This document shows, in pieces, positions 1-9,104 of a DNA stretch of 64,000 nucleotides (position 1 is its first letter; every line of letters begins with the position of its first letter). This stretch comes from Clostridia bacterium. GTDB lineage: Bacteria > Bacillota > Clostridia > UMGS1883 > UMGS1540. Made by a program: the position numbers and the translations under genes. The DNA lies in NCBI GenBank assembly GCA_017442155.1, contig JAFSAU010000051.1:1-64000 (forward strand), in the 5' to 3' direction. The notes under the pieces are model-generated. The model was given only the letters and a program-made list of their open reading frames with translations. It was not told where the DNA came from and did not search any database.

Positions 1-183
1 AATTTTCTTTGTCTTATAGAAGAATTTACCGTTTTTAAACTCTTCGACCAAAAACGCAGAAAAATTTATAATACTTTTGATGCGGAGGCTGCAGCAGGGC
101 TGACGCCCTGCAAAGCCGACAAATCAAAAGGATTGAAATTTAGCAAGGTTATGGCATATTGCGTTCGAGTCTTACTGCACTAG
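1..183 (+). other. Open frame at window edge, possible gene 3' end
   Basis: Frame 1 is open from the first base to a TAG at 181-183, about 60 codons. The translation resembles no family I recognise. The second half is built from palindromic sequence (94-111 and 163-200), which argues against a genuine coding tail. It may be the C-terminus of a gene to the left or chance. Low confidence. Confidence 0.15.
94..111. repeat. Small inverted repeat
   Basis: GCAGGGC (94-100) and GCCCTGC (105-111) form a perfect 7-bp stem with a 4-base loop. No T-run follows, so it is not an obvious terminator. It may be part of a dispersed palindromic repeat. Confidence 0.4.
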
Positions 184-200
184 TGCAGTAAGATTTGAAC
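163..200. repeat. Long near-perfect palindrome
   Basis: Two 18-base arms (163-180 and 183-200) are separated by TA. The inner 10 bases of each arm (CTTACTGCAC / GTGCAGTAAG) match perfectly and the outer 8 have two mismatches. No T-run follows. The arm ends (GTTCGAG / TTTGAAC) look like tRNA T-loop sequence, but no tRNA cloverleaf can be drawn around them. Function unknown: operator, recombination site or repeat remnant. Confidence 0.5.
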
Positions 201-254
201 CCGATATGGTTTAAAAACATAAATTCATCATAGTAAGAACGAAATAAATACAAA

Positions 255-313
255 AACAGAAATGACCCCTGACTGCTTTTTTGTCTGCAATCGGGGGTCA
301 TTTCTGTTCGTTT
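255..313 (+). terminator. Intrinsic terminator-like hairpin
   Basis: A perfect 15-bp stem (255-269 with 294-308) is followed by CGTTTTT. It would end transcription coming from the left edge of the window, and could also stop leftward transcription from the promoter at 561-589. Confidence 0.6.
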
Positions 314-560
314 TTGGGTTCAGACAATTTTCGTAACCTCACTTTCTGCGGGATGTCCTTTTACAGTTGGCCTTTTTGTAAAAGGGGTAGGGGGTATTTG
401 TCCTTACATGCACCTTTCTGCCGCGCTCACATTTACTTTCTTCTTCTCTATATATAGTAACGCGTGACACCGCCGTGTTTTGTGAGCATCTGCTGTTCTC
501 TTTTTTACATGCAGGACGTTCTTACCTGTACATTGGACTTTACCTCCCTTTCTTGAGTAT

Positions 561-589
561 AGTATAGCAGAAAAAAAGCCTTTTGACAA
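561..589 (-). promoter_or_regulatory. Leftward sigma-A-type promoter with no clear gene
   Basis: On the minus strand TTGTCA (589-584) and TATACT (566-561) are 17 bases apart. A strong Shine-Dalgarno (AAGGGAGG) lies just downstream, but the ATG behind it opens only a 3-codon frame ending in TAA. Further down, a 13-codon frame is present. No recognisable protein is encoded before the hairpin near 255-308. From 314 to 652 no gene can be supported. Confidence 0.45.
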
Positions 590-652
590 TTGACATTTTA
601 GCAAAAGATTTTCCTGAGTTTTTGGCGAAAAGGGAGAAAAAACCGAAACGTG

Positions 653-681
653 TTTACAAGAGAAAAATTTTATGATATAAT
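653..681 (+). promoter_or_regulatory. Promoter for nadE
   Basis: TTTACA (653-658) and TATAAT (676-681) are separated by 17 bases. The nadE start lies 79 bases downstream with a GGAGG site directly before it. Confidence 0.65.
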
Positions 682-759
682 GATTTTATGAGCTTTTTTA
701 TTACATAGGAAATTGCGTCAGCAATGGCTTGAAAACACCGCATTTTCGGAGGGAAAACA

Positions 760-1506
760 ATGTTCAACGCAGAAAAAGTAAAAAACGATTGTGTTCAATG
801 GATTCGCGATTTCTTTTCGCAAAACGGCCCGGACTGCACGGCGGTAGTGGGAATTTCCGGCGGGAAGGACAGCAGTGTAACCGCGGCACTTTGCGTAGAA
901 GCATTGGGCCGTGACCGGGTGATCGGTGTACTGATGCCCTGTGGCAAGCAGGCAGACATAGACGCGGCCTATCTTCTCGTAAACCATCTCGGAATCCGGC
1001 ACTACGAGGTCAACGTCCAGGCAGCGGTGGAGGGCGTCCTCTCCGCACTTCCGGCAGATCTGCCGCTTTCTGACCAGAGCCGCACCAACCTGCCCCCCCG
1101 TATCCGCATGGCCACGCTGTATGCCATTTCCCAGAGTGTGAACGGCCGGGTGGCAAACACCTGCAACCTCTCCGAGGATTGGGTGGGCTATTCCACAAGA
1201 TACGGCGATGCCGCCGGCGATTTTTCGCCCCTCTCCCATCTGACCGTGACGGAAATTCTGGAAATCGGCACGCTTCTGGGTCTGCCCGATGCGCTTGTGT
1301 TTAAAACACCCATTGACGGTCTCTGCGGCAAAACCGACGAAGAAAACCTCGGCTTTACCTATGCCGCGTTGGATGTCTATATCCGTGAGGGAAAAATGGA
1401 GGACGAGGAAACCCGGAAAATTATAGACCGGAGACATAAAAACAACTTGTTCAAGCTCCGGCTGATGCCGGCATTTGTGCCGGAGGGGCTGACAGAAGGG
1501 CAGTAA
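760..1506 (+). CDS. nadE: NH3-dependent NAD+ synthetase
   Basis: This enzyme amidates nicotinic acid adenine dinucleotide with ammonia and ATP, the last step of NAD synthesis, in the cytoplasm. The 248 residues match the short ammonia-dependent class without a glutaminase domain. The ATP-pyrophosphatase P-loop SGGKDS is at about residue 29, and the conserved NLSEDWVGYSTRYGD stretch, which binds substrate in this family, is at about residue 137. The ATG at 760 is preceded by CGGAGGG. It has its own promoter (653-681) and terminator (1563-1608), so it is probably monocistronic. Identification is firm. Confidence 0.93.
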   Translation: MFNAEKVKNDCVQWIRDFFSQNGPDCTAVVGISGGKDSSVTAALCVEALGRDRVIGVLMPCGKQADIDAAYLLVNHLGIRHYEVNVQAAVEGVLSALPADLPLSDQSRTNLPPRIRMATLYAISQSVNGRVANTCNLSEDWVGYSTRYGDAAGDFSPLSHLTVTEILEIGTLLGLPDALVFKTPIDGLCGKTDEENLGFTYAALDVYIREGKMEDEETRKIIDRRHKNNLFKLRLMPAFVPEGLTEGQ

Positions 1507-1562
1507 CGCTAAAGCCCTCTGCGCAAGGGCGTAGAAGGATTCGGGAGATAAATACTGCACAT

Positions 1563-1608
1563 AGGAAACACATGAAAACATACAGGAATTTCATGTGTTT
1601 CCTTTTTT
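1563..1608 (+). terminator. Terminator after nadE
   Basis: A perfect 15-bp stem (1563-1577 with 1589-1603) is followed by a T-run. The rest of 1507-1789 is AT-rich leader DNA with -10-like TATAAT boxes at 1663 and 1675 but no good -35 element. It presumably holds the fhs promoter. Confidence 0.85.
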
Positions 1609-1789
1609 CTGTATTTTTTTAATTTTTTTTAAAATACTATATGCAATTTCCAAATTCTGTGATATAATATAAGCTATAATGGCTATGATGGGGGAAGTAT
1701 GCCCAAATACGGTATGATTTTGCCCATATATATCCTGTACTTGAAGAAAATACGCGCCGCCGTCGCGGCAGATTACAGGGAGGTTTTTT

Positions 1790-3418
1790 ATGCTTTCGGA
1801 TATCGAAATTGCATTGTCGGCAAAAATGGAGCCGATTACAAAAATTGCGGAGAAAATCGGCATCAGTCCGGAGGAGCTGGAGCCATACGGGCACTACAAG
1901 GCCAAGCTTTCGCCGGTGCTGTGGCAGAGAATTAAAAATAATAAAAACGGGAAGCTGGTACTTGTTACCGCCATCAACCCCACCCCTGCAGGCGAGGGGA
2001 AAACGACCATTTCCGTCGGTCTTGCCCAGGCACTTTGCAAAAAAGGGAAAAATGCCATTGCAGCTCTTCGCGAGCCAAGTCTCGGTCCCGTTATGGGCAT
2101 TAAGGGCGGCGCGGCCGGCGGCGGCTATGCCCAGGTCGTTCCGATGGAGGACATTAACCTCCATTTTACCGGTGACATGCACGCCATTACGGCAGCCAAC
2201 AATCTTCTTTCCGCCATGCTGGACAACCATATGCAGCAGGGCAACGCGCTCGGCATTGACCCGCGCCGGATTGTATTTAAAAGAGTGCTGGATATGAATG
2301 ACCGTGCCCTGCGGAATGTGGTGGTCGGTCTCGGCGGTGCCATGAACGGCGTTCCCAGGGAGGATGGGTTTATGATTACTGTGGCCAGTGAGGTCATGGC
2401 GATTCTTTGTCTTTCCGAGGACCCGGAGGATATGAAAGCACGTCTCGGCCGCATTGTGGTGGCCTATACCTATGATAAAAAGCCCGTGACAGCAGCGGAC
2501 CTGGGTGCCGCCGGTGCCATGGCCCTTCTTTTGAAGGATGCCATAAAACCGAACCTGGTGCAGTCGCTGGAAAATACGCCCTGTATTCTCCACGGCGGTC
2601 CCTTTGCCAATATCGCCCACGGATGCAACAGCATTATTGCTACGCGCCACGCCCTGAAGCTGGGCGACATCTGCGTGACAGAGGCCGGCTTCGGCGCGGA
2701 CCTGGGTGCAGAAAAGTTTCTGGATATTAAGTGCCGCATGGCCGGACTTTCCCCGGATGCGGTGGTGCTGGTAGCCACACTCCGCGCACTCCATTACCAT
2801 CAGAGTGCGGACAAGTTTGCAAACCTCGGTAAGCATATTGAAAATCTGCGTGCGTTCGGTCTGCCGGTGGTGGTGGCCATCAACCGCTTTGCGGACGATA
2901 CAGACGAAGAAATAGCAGAACTTACTGCCTACTGCCGCGAAAAAGGCGCGGCCTGCGCTCCGGCAGACGTATTTGCCCGCGGCGGCGAAGGCGGCGGAGA
3001 GCTTGCAGATGTCCTCCTTTCCGTTCTGGAAAATGAGAAGGCAAATTTTGCGCCCCTGTACCCCGACGAAATGAAGCTGACAGAAAAAATAGAAACGGTG
3101 GCCCGTACTATTTACGGGGCCGACGGCGTGGATTTTGCGCCCGCCGCCGCCAAAAAGCTGGCGGACTTTGAAGAAGCCGGATATGGCCGCTTCCCCGTCT
3201 GCATGGCCAAAACCCAGTATTCTCTTTCGGATAATCCCAAGCTTTTGGGCCGTCCCGAGGGCTTTCGCATCACCGTGCGGGAGGCCCGGGTTTCGGCCGG
3301 AGCCGGATTTGTGGTGGCACTGACCGGAGAAATTATGACCATGCCGGGTCTGCCAAAGGTACCGGCGGCAGAGAAAATGGATATTGACGCGGATGGCGTT
3401 ATTACGGGGTTATTCTGA
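1790..3418 (+). CDS. fhs: Formate--tetrahydrofolate ligase
   Basis: The enzyme activates formate onto tetrahydrofolate with ATP, giving 10-formyl-THF for purines and one-carbon metabolism; in acetogens it is a Wood-Ljungdahl step, but no other genes of that pathway are in this window. The 542 residues are close to the usual 555. The P-loop [10 protein letters not shown] is near residue 64 and is followed by [19 protein letters not shown], typical of the family. The ATG at 1790 follows AGGGAGG. Its stop overlaps the tsaE start by one base (TGATG). The leader does not match a ZTP riboswitch by eye. Confidence 0.96.
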   Translation: MLSDIEIALSAKMEPITKIAEKIGISPEELEPYGHYKAKLSPVLWQRIKNNKNGKLVLVTAINPTPAGEGKTTISVGLAQALCKKGKNAIAALREPSLGPVMGIKGGAAGGGYAQVVPMEDINLHFTGDMHAITAANNLLSAMLDNHMQQGNALGIDPRRIVFKRVLDMNDRALRNVVVGLGGAMNGVPREDGFMITVASEVMAILCLSEDPEDMKARLGRIVVAYTYDKKPVTAADLGAAGAMALLLKDAIKPNLVQSLENTPCILHGGPFANIAHGCNSIIATRHALKLGDICVTEAGFGADLGAEKFLDIKCRMAGLSPDAVVLVATLRALHYHQSADKFANLGKHIENLRAFGLPVVVAINRFADDTDEEIAELTAYCREKGAACAPADVFARGGEGGGELADVLLSVLENEKANFAPLYPDEMKLTEKIETVARTIYGADGVDFAPAAAKKLADFEEAGYGRFPVCMAKTQYSLSDNPKLLGRPEGFRITVREARVSAGAGFVVALTGEIMTMPGLPKVPAAEKMDIDADGVITGLF

Positions 3419-3837
3419 TGCAGAAGGAATTTATAACGAACAGCCCGGAGGAAACAGAGGCCTTCGGGGAGGCACTGGCCGGGCAATACGTTGCGCCCCA
3501 CGTTTTCTGCCTTACGGGAGACCTGGGCGCGGGGAAAACGGCCATGACCCGCGGTATTGCCCGTGGATACGGCTTCGACGGCCGTGTTTCCAGTCCCACA
3601 TTTACCATTATGCATGTGTATGAAGGGGCAGAAACGGTACACCATTTTGACCTGTACCGCATTGCGGACGAGGAGGAGCTGGATGCCATCGGCTTTGACG
3701 GCTTTTTGCGGGAGGGAATTTCGGTAATCGAGTGGCCGGATGATTACGAGGTGCGTATCGGTCCCTGCACCCGGATTACCATTACCCGTGTTTCGGATAC
3801 GAAGCGGCATATTATAGTGGAGGAAAAGGACGTATGA
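3418..3837 (+). CDS. tsaE: tRNA t6A biosynthesis ATPase TsaE
   Basis: TsaE is the small ATPase that works with TsaB and TsaD to make N6-threonylcarbamoyladenosine at position 37 of ANN-decoding tRNAs. The 139-residue protein carries the Walker A sequence GDLGAGKT at about residue 38 and the family signature SPTF(T)IMHVYEG near residue 60, followed by HFDLYR. Its partner tsaB is 41 kb away at 44395 and tsaD is not in the window. It overlaps fhs by one base and the next gene by four, so translation is probably coupled. Confidence 0.94.
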   Translation: MQKEFITNSPEETEAFGEALAGQYVAPHVFCLTGDLGAGKTAMTRGIARGYGFDGRVSSPTFTIMHVYEGAETVHHFDLYRIADEEELDAIGFDGFLREGISVIEWPDDYEVRIGPCTRITITRVSDTKRHIIVEEKDV

Positions 3838-4250
3838 AATCCTACAGAAAAGAATTATATTTTAACATTCCGGCCCGGCGCGGGCTTGTGAATATCACAC
3901 GAAATGTGGAGGAAGCCCTCAGGGAAAGCGGCATCCGGGAAGGGCTGGTGCTTGTAAATGCCATGCATATTACGGCCAGCGTTTTTATCAATGACGACGA
4001 GCCGGGGCTCCACTCGGATTTTGAGGCGTGGCTGGAGACTTTAGCTCCGGAAAAGCCCTACAGCCGCTATGCCCATAATGGCTTTGAGGACAACGGTGAC
4101 GCACATTTAAAGCGCACGGTGATGGGCCGGGAGGTGGTGGTGGCCGCCACAGGCGGAAAGCTGGATTTCGGCCCGTGGGAGCAGATTTTCTATTATGAAC
4201 TGGACGGCAAACGCCAAAAGCGTGTACTGATTAAGATAATTGGAGAGTGA
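3834..4250 (+). CDS. YjbQ/UPF0047 family protein
   Basis: A 138-residue protein of the YjbQ family, a small trimeric fold whose members can show weak thiamine-phosphate synthase activity; the physiological role is unsettled. Visible hallmarks are [17 protein letters not shown] (about residues 42-58) and the [13 protein letters not shown] stretch, which contains the conserved His-Leu-Lys. It starts with ATG four bases inside the tsaE stop and ends against proB, so it is co-transcribed. Family assignment is good; function is not inferred further. Confidence 0.85.
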   Translation: MKSYRKELYFNIPARRGLVNITRNVEEALRESGIREGLVLVNAMHITASVFINDDEPGLHSDFEAWLETLAPEKPYSRYAHNGFEDNGDAHLKRTVMGREVVVAATGGKLDFGPWEQIFYYELDGKRQKRVLIKIIGE

Positions 4251-4255
4251 GCAGT

Positions 4256-5041
4256 TTGAATATTCGGGAGACAAAGCGAATTGTAATTAAGGTGGGAACG
4301 TCTACCCTGACCCATTCTACGGGAAGGCTGAACCTGCGCCGCATTGAACATCTGACCAGGGTTTTAAGCGGTCTTAAAAATATGGATAAGGAAATTATTT
4401 TAGTTTCCTCCGGTGCCGTGGGCGTGGGCATGGCGAAGCTGGATATGGCCGCCCGGCCGAAGGAAACAAGGGAAAAACAGGCGGCGGCAGCCGTGGGGCA
4501 GTGCGAGCTGATGGGCATTTACGGACGTCTTTTCGCAGAATATGGCTACAAGGTAGCCCAGATTCTGATGACGAAGGACGTTCTCGACCACGCGGAACGG
4601 GAGCGAAACGTCAGCGGCACCATCGACACCCTGCTTTCCTATGGCGCAATTCCCATTTTCAACGAAAATGACCCGGTTTCCAGCTATGAGCTGGAGTTTG
4701 GCGATAACGATACATTGAGCGCGGTGGTTTCGGTAGTCTCCCGGGCAGATGTGCTGATTATCCTGTCGGATATCGACGGACTGTACGACGCGGACCCCCG
4801 GACAAATGATGAGGCACGTCTTATCCGCACCGTACGCGAAATCACGCCGGAAATCGAGGAAATGGCCGGGGGAGCCGGCTCGGGTCTCGGAACCGGCGGT
4901 ATGGCCACAAAAATCAGTGCGGCCCGTATCGCAACGGAAGCAGGCGTGGATGTGATTATCACAAACGGGGACCATCCCGACGTTTTGTATGATATTTTTG
5001 AAGGAAAACTGGCAGGAACAAGATTTTTAGGTAAGGAATGA
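4256..5041 (+). CDS. proB: Glutamate 5-kinase
   Basis: It phosphorylates glutamate as the first step of proline synthesis and hands the unstable product to ProA, encoded directly downstream. The amino acid kinase signature VIKVGTSTLT is near the N-terminus, with SSGAVGVGM near residue 50 and the FNENDPVS and SGLGTGGMATKI motifs later. At about 261 residues it lacks the C-terminal PUA domain of the E. coli enzyme. I chose the TTG at 4256 because GGAGAG sits eight bases before it; a GTG at 4247 overlapping the previous stop is the alternative. Confidence 0.92.
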   Translation: MNIRETKRIVIKVGTSTLTHSTGRLNLRRIEHLTRVLSGLKNMDKEIILVSSGAVGVGMAKLDMAARPKETREKQAAAAVGQCELMGIYGRLFAEYGYKVAQILMTKDVLDHAERERNVSGTIDTLLSYGAIPIFNENDPVSSYELEFGDNDTLSAVVSVVSRADVLIILSDIDGLYDADPRTNDEARLIRTVREITPEIEEMAGGAGSGLGTGGMATKISAARIATEAGVDVIITNGDHPDVLYDIFEGKLAGTRFLGKE

Positions 5042-5045
5042 AAAG

Positions 5046-6287
5046 ATGACAGATTTAACGGAACTCGGCAAAAAAGCCAAAGCGGCCTGCCGCATTCTGG
5101 CAGGCGCGGATACGGAAACGAAAAATGAAGCACTCCGGCAGATGGCGGCTTCTCTCCGGGCCCATACGGCAGAAATTCTGGCCGCCAATGGACGTGACGT
5201 GAAAGCGGCACGGGAGAAGGGAACGGGTGAATCCTTGCTTGACCGGCTTTCTCTCACAGAAGACCGGATTTCCGTCATTGCGGCAGATATGGAACGGGTG
5301 GCTACGCTTCCCGACCCTGTCGGCGAGGTGATGGACCGGTTTACCCGCCCGAACGGGCTTGCCATCGAGCAGGTGCGCGTTCCCATGGGCGTTATCGCTA
5401 TTATTTACGAATCCCGTCCCAATGTGACGGCAGATGCGGCGGCCCTCTGCATAAAAACGGCCAATGCGGTTATTTTAAAGGGCGGCAGTGATGCAATTTT
5501 TTCCAACATTGCCATTGCGGACGCACTCCGGGCAGGGCTGGAGCAGGCCGGACTTCCGGCGGATGCGGTACAGCTTCTGGCTGACACCGACCGTGCGGCG
5601 GCCACGGCACTGATGCGCCTGAGGGGCTATGTGGATTTGCTGATTCCCCGCGGCGGTGCGGCTCTTATAAAAAATACGGTGGAAAATGCCACGGTGCCTG
5701 TGATTGAAACGGGAACAGGCAATTGCCACATTTATATAGATAAGGACGCCGATATCGATATGGGCGTCAACATTATTGTCAATGCCAAGGCCCAGCGGCC
5801 CGGCGTGTGCAATGCGGCAGAAACACTGCTGGTTCATGAAAAAATTGCGGCAGACTTTTTGCCCCGGGCGGCAGAAGCCCTGCAAAAAGCAGGCGTGGAG
5901 CTAAGGGGCTGCGAAATAACACGGCAGTATATCGCGTGTACACCATGTACGGAGATGGACTTTGCAACTGAATTTCTGGACTATATTCTGGCCATACGGG
6001 TGGTCTCCGACATAGATACAGCACTGGCCCATATTTCGCAGTATTCCACCCTCCATTCCGAAGCTATCGTAACGGAAAACAACGAGACGGCAGAATATTT
6101 TCTCCGTCATATTGACGCGGCGGCGGTGTATGTAAACGCCTCCACCCGGTTTACTGACGGCGGTGAATTCGGCTTTGGTGCGGAAATCGGTATCAGCACC
6201 CAGAAGCTGCATGCCCGCGGGCCGATGGGCCTCAGAGAGCTGACCTCGTATCAGTATCGGATTCGGGGCACCGGGCAGATTCGATAA
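5046..6287 (+). CDS. proA: Glutamate-5-semialdehyde dehydrogenase
   Basis: The NADPH-dependent reductase converts glutamyl-5-phosphate to glutamate semialdehyde, the second step to proline. The 413 residues are full length for the family. The cofactor and active-site segments are recognisable: ESRPNVTADAAALCIKTAN, VLIPRGG-type loop DLLIPRGGAALI, and the catalytic-cysteine region QRPGVCNAAETLLVH. It begins four bases after proB, forming a proBA operon. No leader regulating proline genes was seen here. Confidence 0.96.
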   Translation: MTDLTELGKKAKAACRILAGADTETKNEALRQMAASLRAHTAEILAANGRDVKAAREKGTGESLLDRLSLTEDRISVIAADMERVATLPDPVGEVMDRFTRPNGLAIEQVRVPMGVIAIIYESRPNVTADAAALCIKTANAVILKGGSDAIFSNIAIADALRAGLEQAGLPADAVQLLADTDRAAATALMRLRGYVDLLIPRGGAALIKNTVENATVPVIETGTGNCHIYIDKDADIDMGVNIIVNAKAQRPGVCNAAETLLVHEKIAADFLPRAAEALQKAGVELRGCEITRQYIACTPCTEMDFATEFLDYILAIRVVSDIDTALAHISQYSTLHSEAIVTENNETAEYFLRHIDAAAVYVNASTRFTDGGEFGFGAEIGISTQKLHARGPMGLRELTSYQYRIRGTGQIR

Positions 6288-6304
6288 TAAAGGAGGGTTT
6301 CACT

Positions 6305-7243
6305 ATGCAAAAAAAACCGGAAATTACCGTTCCATTGAAAAACCTGATTGAGGAGTTTTCTCTGGAAGTGATTTACAAAACGGAGGATTTGGAGGAGAGG
6401 ATGATTCGCTCCAAGGACGTCCTCCGGCCCGGAATGCAGTTGGCAACGGGTTTTTTCGATTATTTTGATAATGAGCGCATTTCCGTTTTGGGAAAAATGG
6501 AAAATACATATCTGGCACAGCAAACGCCCGAGCGGCGGCAGGAAATTTTAGAGCGGCTGTTTGCAGAGGGTGTGCCCTGCTTTCTGATTACCCGCGGACT
6601 GGAGGTCTTTCCGGAAATTATTGCGGCGGCCCAAAAGCATAACACGCCGGTCCTCCGGACAAACCGGAACACATCCTCCTTTATTGCGGCACTGATTGCT
6701 TCGCTCCATGTACACCTTGCGCCGCGGATTACCCGCCACGGCGTTTTGGTGGAGGTATACGGCGAAGGGATTCTGCTTTTAGGGGAAAGCGGCGTGGGCA
6801 AGAGCGAAACGGCCATAGAGCTTGTTAAGCGCGGACACCGGCTCGTTGCAGACGATGCGGTGGAAATCAAGCGCGTGTCGGCCAAAACGCTGGTGGGCTC
6901 TGCCCCCGAAATGATTCGCCACTTTATTGAGCTTCGCGGTATCGGCATTGTGGATGTACAGCGTATTTTCGGTACAGGCTCCGTAAAAGAAACCGAGCGG
7001 ATTGACTTTATTCTGAACTTTGAGCCGTGGCAGACCGGAAAGTTTTACGACCGGCTGGGGCTGGAGAGCGAACATACGGAGCTTCTCGGTGTGGAGATTC
7101 CCTCTCTTACCGTGCCGGTAAAGCCGGGGCGGAATCTGGCCGTAATCGTTGAGGTGGCAGCTATGAACAACAAGCAGAAAAAAATGGGCTATAATGCGGC
7201 GGCAGCCCTGAATGACCGCTGGATGAATCAAAAAACGGAATAA
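6305..7243 (+). CDS. hprK: HPr kinase/phosphorylase
   Basis: HprK phosphorylates and dephosphorylates Ser46 of HPr, setting CcpA-dependent carbon catabolite repression in Firmicutes. The 312 residues have the N-terminal domain and a C-terminal kinase domain with Walker A GESGVGKS at residues 160-167. The family signature around IELRGIGIVDV follows at about 215. The start follows AAGGAGGG. Its gene neighbours, a glucokinase-type ROK protein, murB and rapZ, fit a block linking sugar status to cell wall precursor supply. Confidence 0.95.
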   Translation: MQKKPEITVPLKNLIEEFSLEVIYKTEDLEERMIRSKDVLRPGMQLATGFFDYFDNERISVLGKMENTYLAQQTPERRQEILERLFAEGVPCFLITRGLEVFPEIIAAAQKHNTPVLRTNRNTSSFIAALIASLHVHLAPRITRHGVLVEVYGEGILLLGESGVGKSETAIELVKRGHRLVADDAVEIKRVSAKTLVGSAPEMIRHFIELRGIGIVDVQRIFGTGSVKETERIDFILNFEPWQTGKFYDRLGLESEHTELLGVEIPSLTVPVKPGRNLAVIVEVAAMNNKQKKMGYNAAAALNDRWMNQKTE

Positions 7244-7261
7244 GAAAAGGAAGACGGTAAT

Positions 7262-8203
7262 ATGTATTATATCGGAATTGACGTGGGCGGCACGAACATA
7301 AAAGCAGGACTTGTTGACGAGGAAGGTGCGATTGTATACCGCGCACAAACCCCCACACTGGCCACGCGGCCGGGGGAGGAAATCGGTGCAGATATCGGAC
7401 GGCTGGCGAAAAAGGTAGCCGAGGAATCCGGGACGGCACTTTCGGAAATCCACAGCATCGGCATCGGAATGCCCGGTGCCTGCTCGGACGAGACGGGCAT
7501 GGTGCTTTATACAGCAAATATCAATATCAGCGGCTTCCCTTTGCGGGAAGCCGTACAGAAGGAAATCCCGCTGCCGGTGCATCTTGGCAATGATGCGAAC
7601 TGTGCCGCACTTGGGGAATATTACATGCTGGACGAAAAAGTAAGCGACATGGTGTTCATTACGCTGGGCACAGGCGTTGGCGGCGGTCTTGTTTTAAACG
7701 GAAAGCTCTATACCGGTTTTAACGGTATCGCCGGCGAGGTGGGCCATATTATGCTCCGACACGACGGCGAAAAATGCGGCTGCGGGCGGCGGGGCTGCTG
7801 GGAGGCCTATGCTTCGGTTACAGCACTGATTCGCCAGACCCGTGCCTTTGCCGAGGCGAATCCGGACAGTGCCGTGGCAAAAAGCTGCGGTGCGGATTTT
7901 TCCGAGCTCTCCGGCAAAACGGCGTTTGCGCTGGCGAAGGAAGGCGATGCGGATGCACAGCAGATTGTGGATGCCTGGATTCGGTATGTGGCAGACGGCG
8001 TTACGGACATGATTAACATTTTCCAGCCGGAAATTCTTCTGGTCGGCGGTGCCATTAGCCGGGAGGGCGATACGCTGCTTGTGCCCCTGCGCGAGAGAGT
8101 AGAGGCTGAAATGTATAAAAGCTGTGTGCCGCAGACGGAAATCAGGATTGCCAGCCTCGGCAACGATGCAGGGCTTATCGGCGCGGCATTTTTAGGCAAA
8201 TAA
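7262..8203 (+). CDS. ROK family glucokinase
   Basis: Probably phosphorylates glucose or a related hexose at C6 with ATP. The 313-residue protein has the N-terminal phosphate motif DVGGTNIKAG, the catalytic region LGNDANCAALGEY, the GTGVGGG loop, and the ROK zinc-binding cluster around GEVGHIM with CGCGRRGCWE. These residues place it among Firmicutes glucokinases rather than transcriptional NagC-type ROK regulators, since no HTH precedes the kinase domain. It sits 18 bases behind hprK. Exact sugar preference is inferred. Confidence 0.88.
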   Translation: MYYIGIDVGGTNIKAGLVDEEGAIVYRAQTPTLATRPGEEIGADIGRLAKKVAEESGTALSEIHSIGIGMPGACSDETGMVLYTANINISGFPLREAVQKEIPLPVHLGNDANCAALGEYYMLDEKVSDMVFITLGTGVGGGLVLNGKLYTGFNGIAGEVGHIMLRHDGEKCGCGRRGCWEAYASVTALIRQTRAFAEANPDSAVAKSCGADFSELSGKTAFALAKEGDADAQQIVDAWIRYVADGVTDMINIFQPEILLVGGAISREGDTLLVPLRERVEAEMYKSCVPQTEIRIASLGNDAGLIGAAFLGK

Positions 8204-8213
8204 AAGGAGTTTT

Positions 8214-9104
8214 ATGGAAGCTTTATATCGCAGTATCGAGCACATCTGTCCGGCTGAGCGCGGGGCAGATATGAAAAAATATACCAGCTTTAAAATCGGT
8301 GGCAGTGCAGCCCTTCTGGCCCAGCCCCGTTCGCGGGAGGAGCTGGCGGCGGTCCTGGCCCTTTGCCGCGATGTGCCCCATACCGTTATCGGCAACGGCA
8401 CAAACCTTTTGGTGGGTGACGGGGGATACCGGGGTGTGCTTATCCGTATCAGCGGCGGCTTTTCGGATATCCGCACCGAGGGTACAAAAATTTATGCCCA
8501 GGCCGGCGCAACCCTCGGAGCAGTGGCCCGTGCGGCGATGCTGGCGGGACTATCCGGCATGGCACCGCTTTCCGGGATTCCGGGAACAGTGGGCGGTGCT
8601 GTTCTGATGAACGCGGGCGCATACGGCGGGGAGATGGCAGACGTGATAACCGAGGTCACGGTGCTTACGCCCGACGGCCGGACCGAGGTCTGTACGGAGC
8701 ACGGTTTTTCCTACCGGCACAGTGCGTATCAGGAAAACGGATGCATTGTGACAGATGCCGTATTTACGCTCACGCCCGGCTCTGCGGACGAAATCCGGAC
8801 CGAAATGGAAACGCTGGCCGCGCGGCGCAGGGAAAAACAGCCGCTAAACTGGCCCAGTGCCGGCAGTGCCTTTAAGCGTCCGGCAGATGGGTTTGCGGCG
8901 CAGATGATAGATGAAGCAGGCCTTCGCGGCTTTTCTGTGGGCGGTGCCGCTGTCTCTGAAAAGCACGCCGGGTTTGTGATAAACACCGGCAGTGCCACGG
9001 CGAAAGATGTGCGGAAGCTTCTTTGCCTTGTGCAGAAAAAGGTGCAGGAAACCCATGGGGTACTTTTAGAGCCGGAAATCCGGTTTTTGGGGGATTTTGG
9101 ATGA
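8214..9104 (+). CDS. murB: UDP-N-acetylenolpyruvoylglucosamine reductase
   Basis: The FAD enzyme reduces UDP-GlcNAc-enolpyruvate to UDP-MurNAc, a committed step of peptidoglycan synthesis. At 296 residues it fits the shorter type II MurB of Gram-positives. FAD-binding features YTSFKIGG near residue 21, VIGNGTNLLVGDGGYRGV, and SGIPGTVGGAVLMNAGAYGGE are visible, and the substrate-loop PSAGSAFKRP appears late. It overlaps rapZ by four bases (ATGA). Confidence 0.95.
   Translation: MEALYRSIEHICPAERGADMKKYTSFKIGGSAALLAQPRSREELAAVLALCRDVPHTVIGNGTNLLVGDGGYRGVLIRISGGFSDIRTEGTKIYAQAGATLGAVARAAMLAGLSGMAPLSGIPGTVGGAVLMNAGAYGGEMADVITEVTVLTPDGRTEVCTEHGFSYRHSAYQENGCIVTDAVFTLTPGSADEIRTEMETLAARRREKQPLNWPSAGSAFKRPADGFAAQMIDEAGLRGFSVGGAAVSEKHAGFVINTGSATAKDVRKLLCLVQKKVQETHGVLLEPEIRFLGDFG

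Noticed and set aside
163-200. tRNA gene or attachment site
   Set aside because: GTTCGAG and TTTGAAC look like T-loops, but no acceptor stem, D-arm or anticodon arm can be drawn.
404-604. 66-codon minus-strand protein
   Set aside because: The only strong ribosome site in this region does not fit this frame and there is no plausible start behind it.
718-1581. Long minus-strand frame of 287 codons over nadE
   Set aside because: It lies antisense to a full-length NAD synthetase with clear motifs; the translation has no family resemblance.
1600-1789. ZTP (pfl) riboswitch before fhs
   Set aside because: ZTP riboswitches are common before folate genes, but I could not find the conserved blocks in this leader.
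1637-2836. Minus-strand frame of 399 codons over fhs
   Set aside because: Shadow of the strongly biased codons of the formate-THF ligase gene; no ribosome site or recognisable domain.
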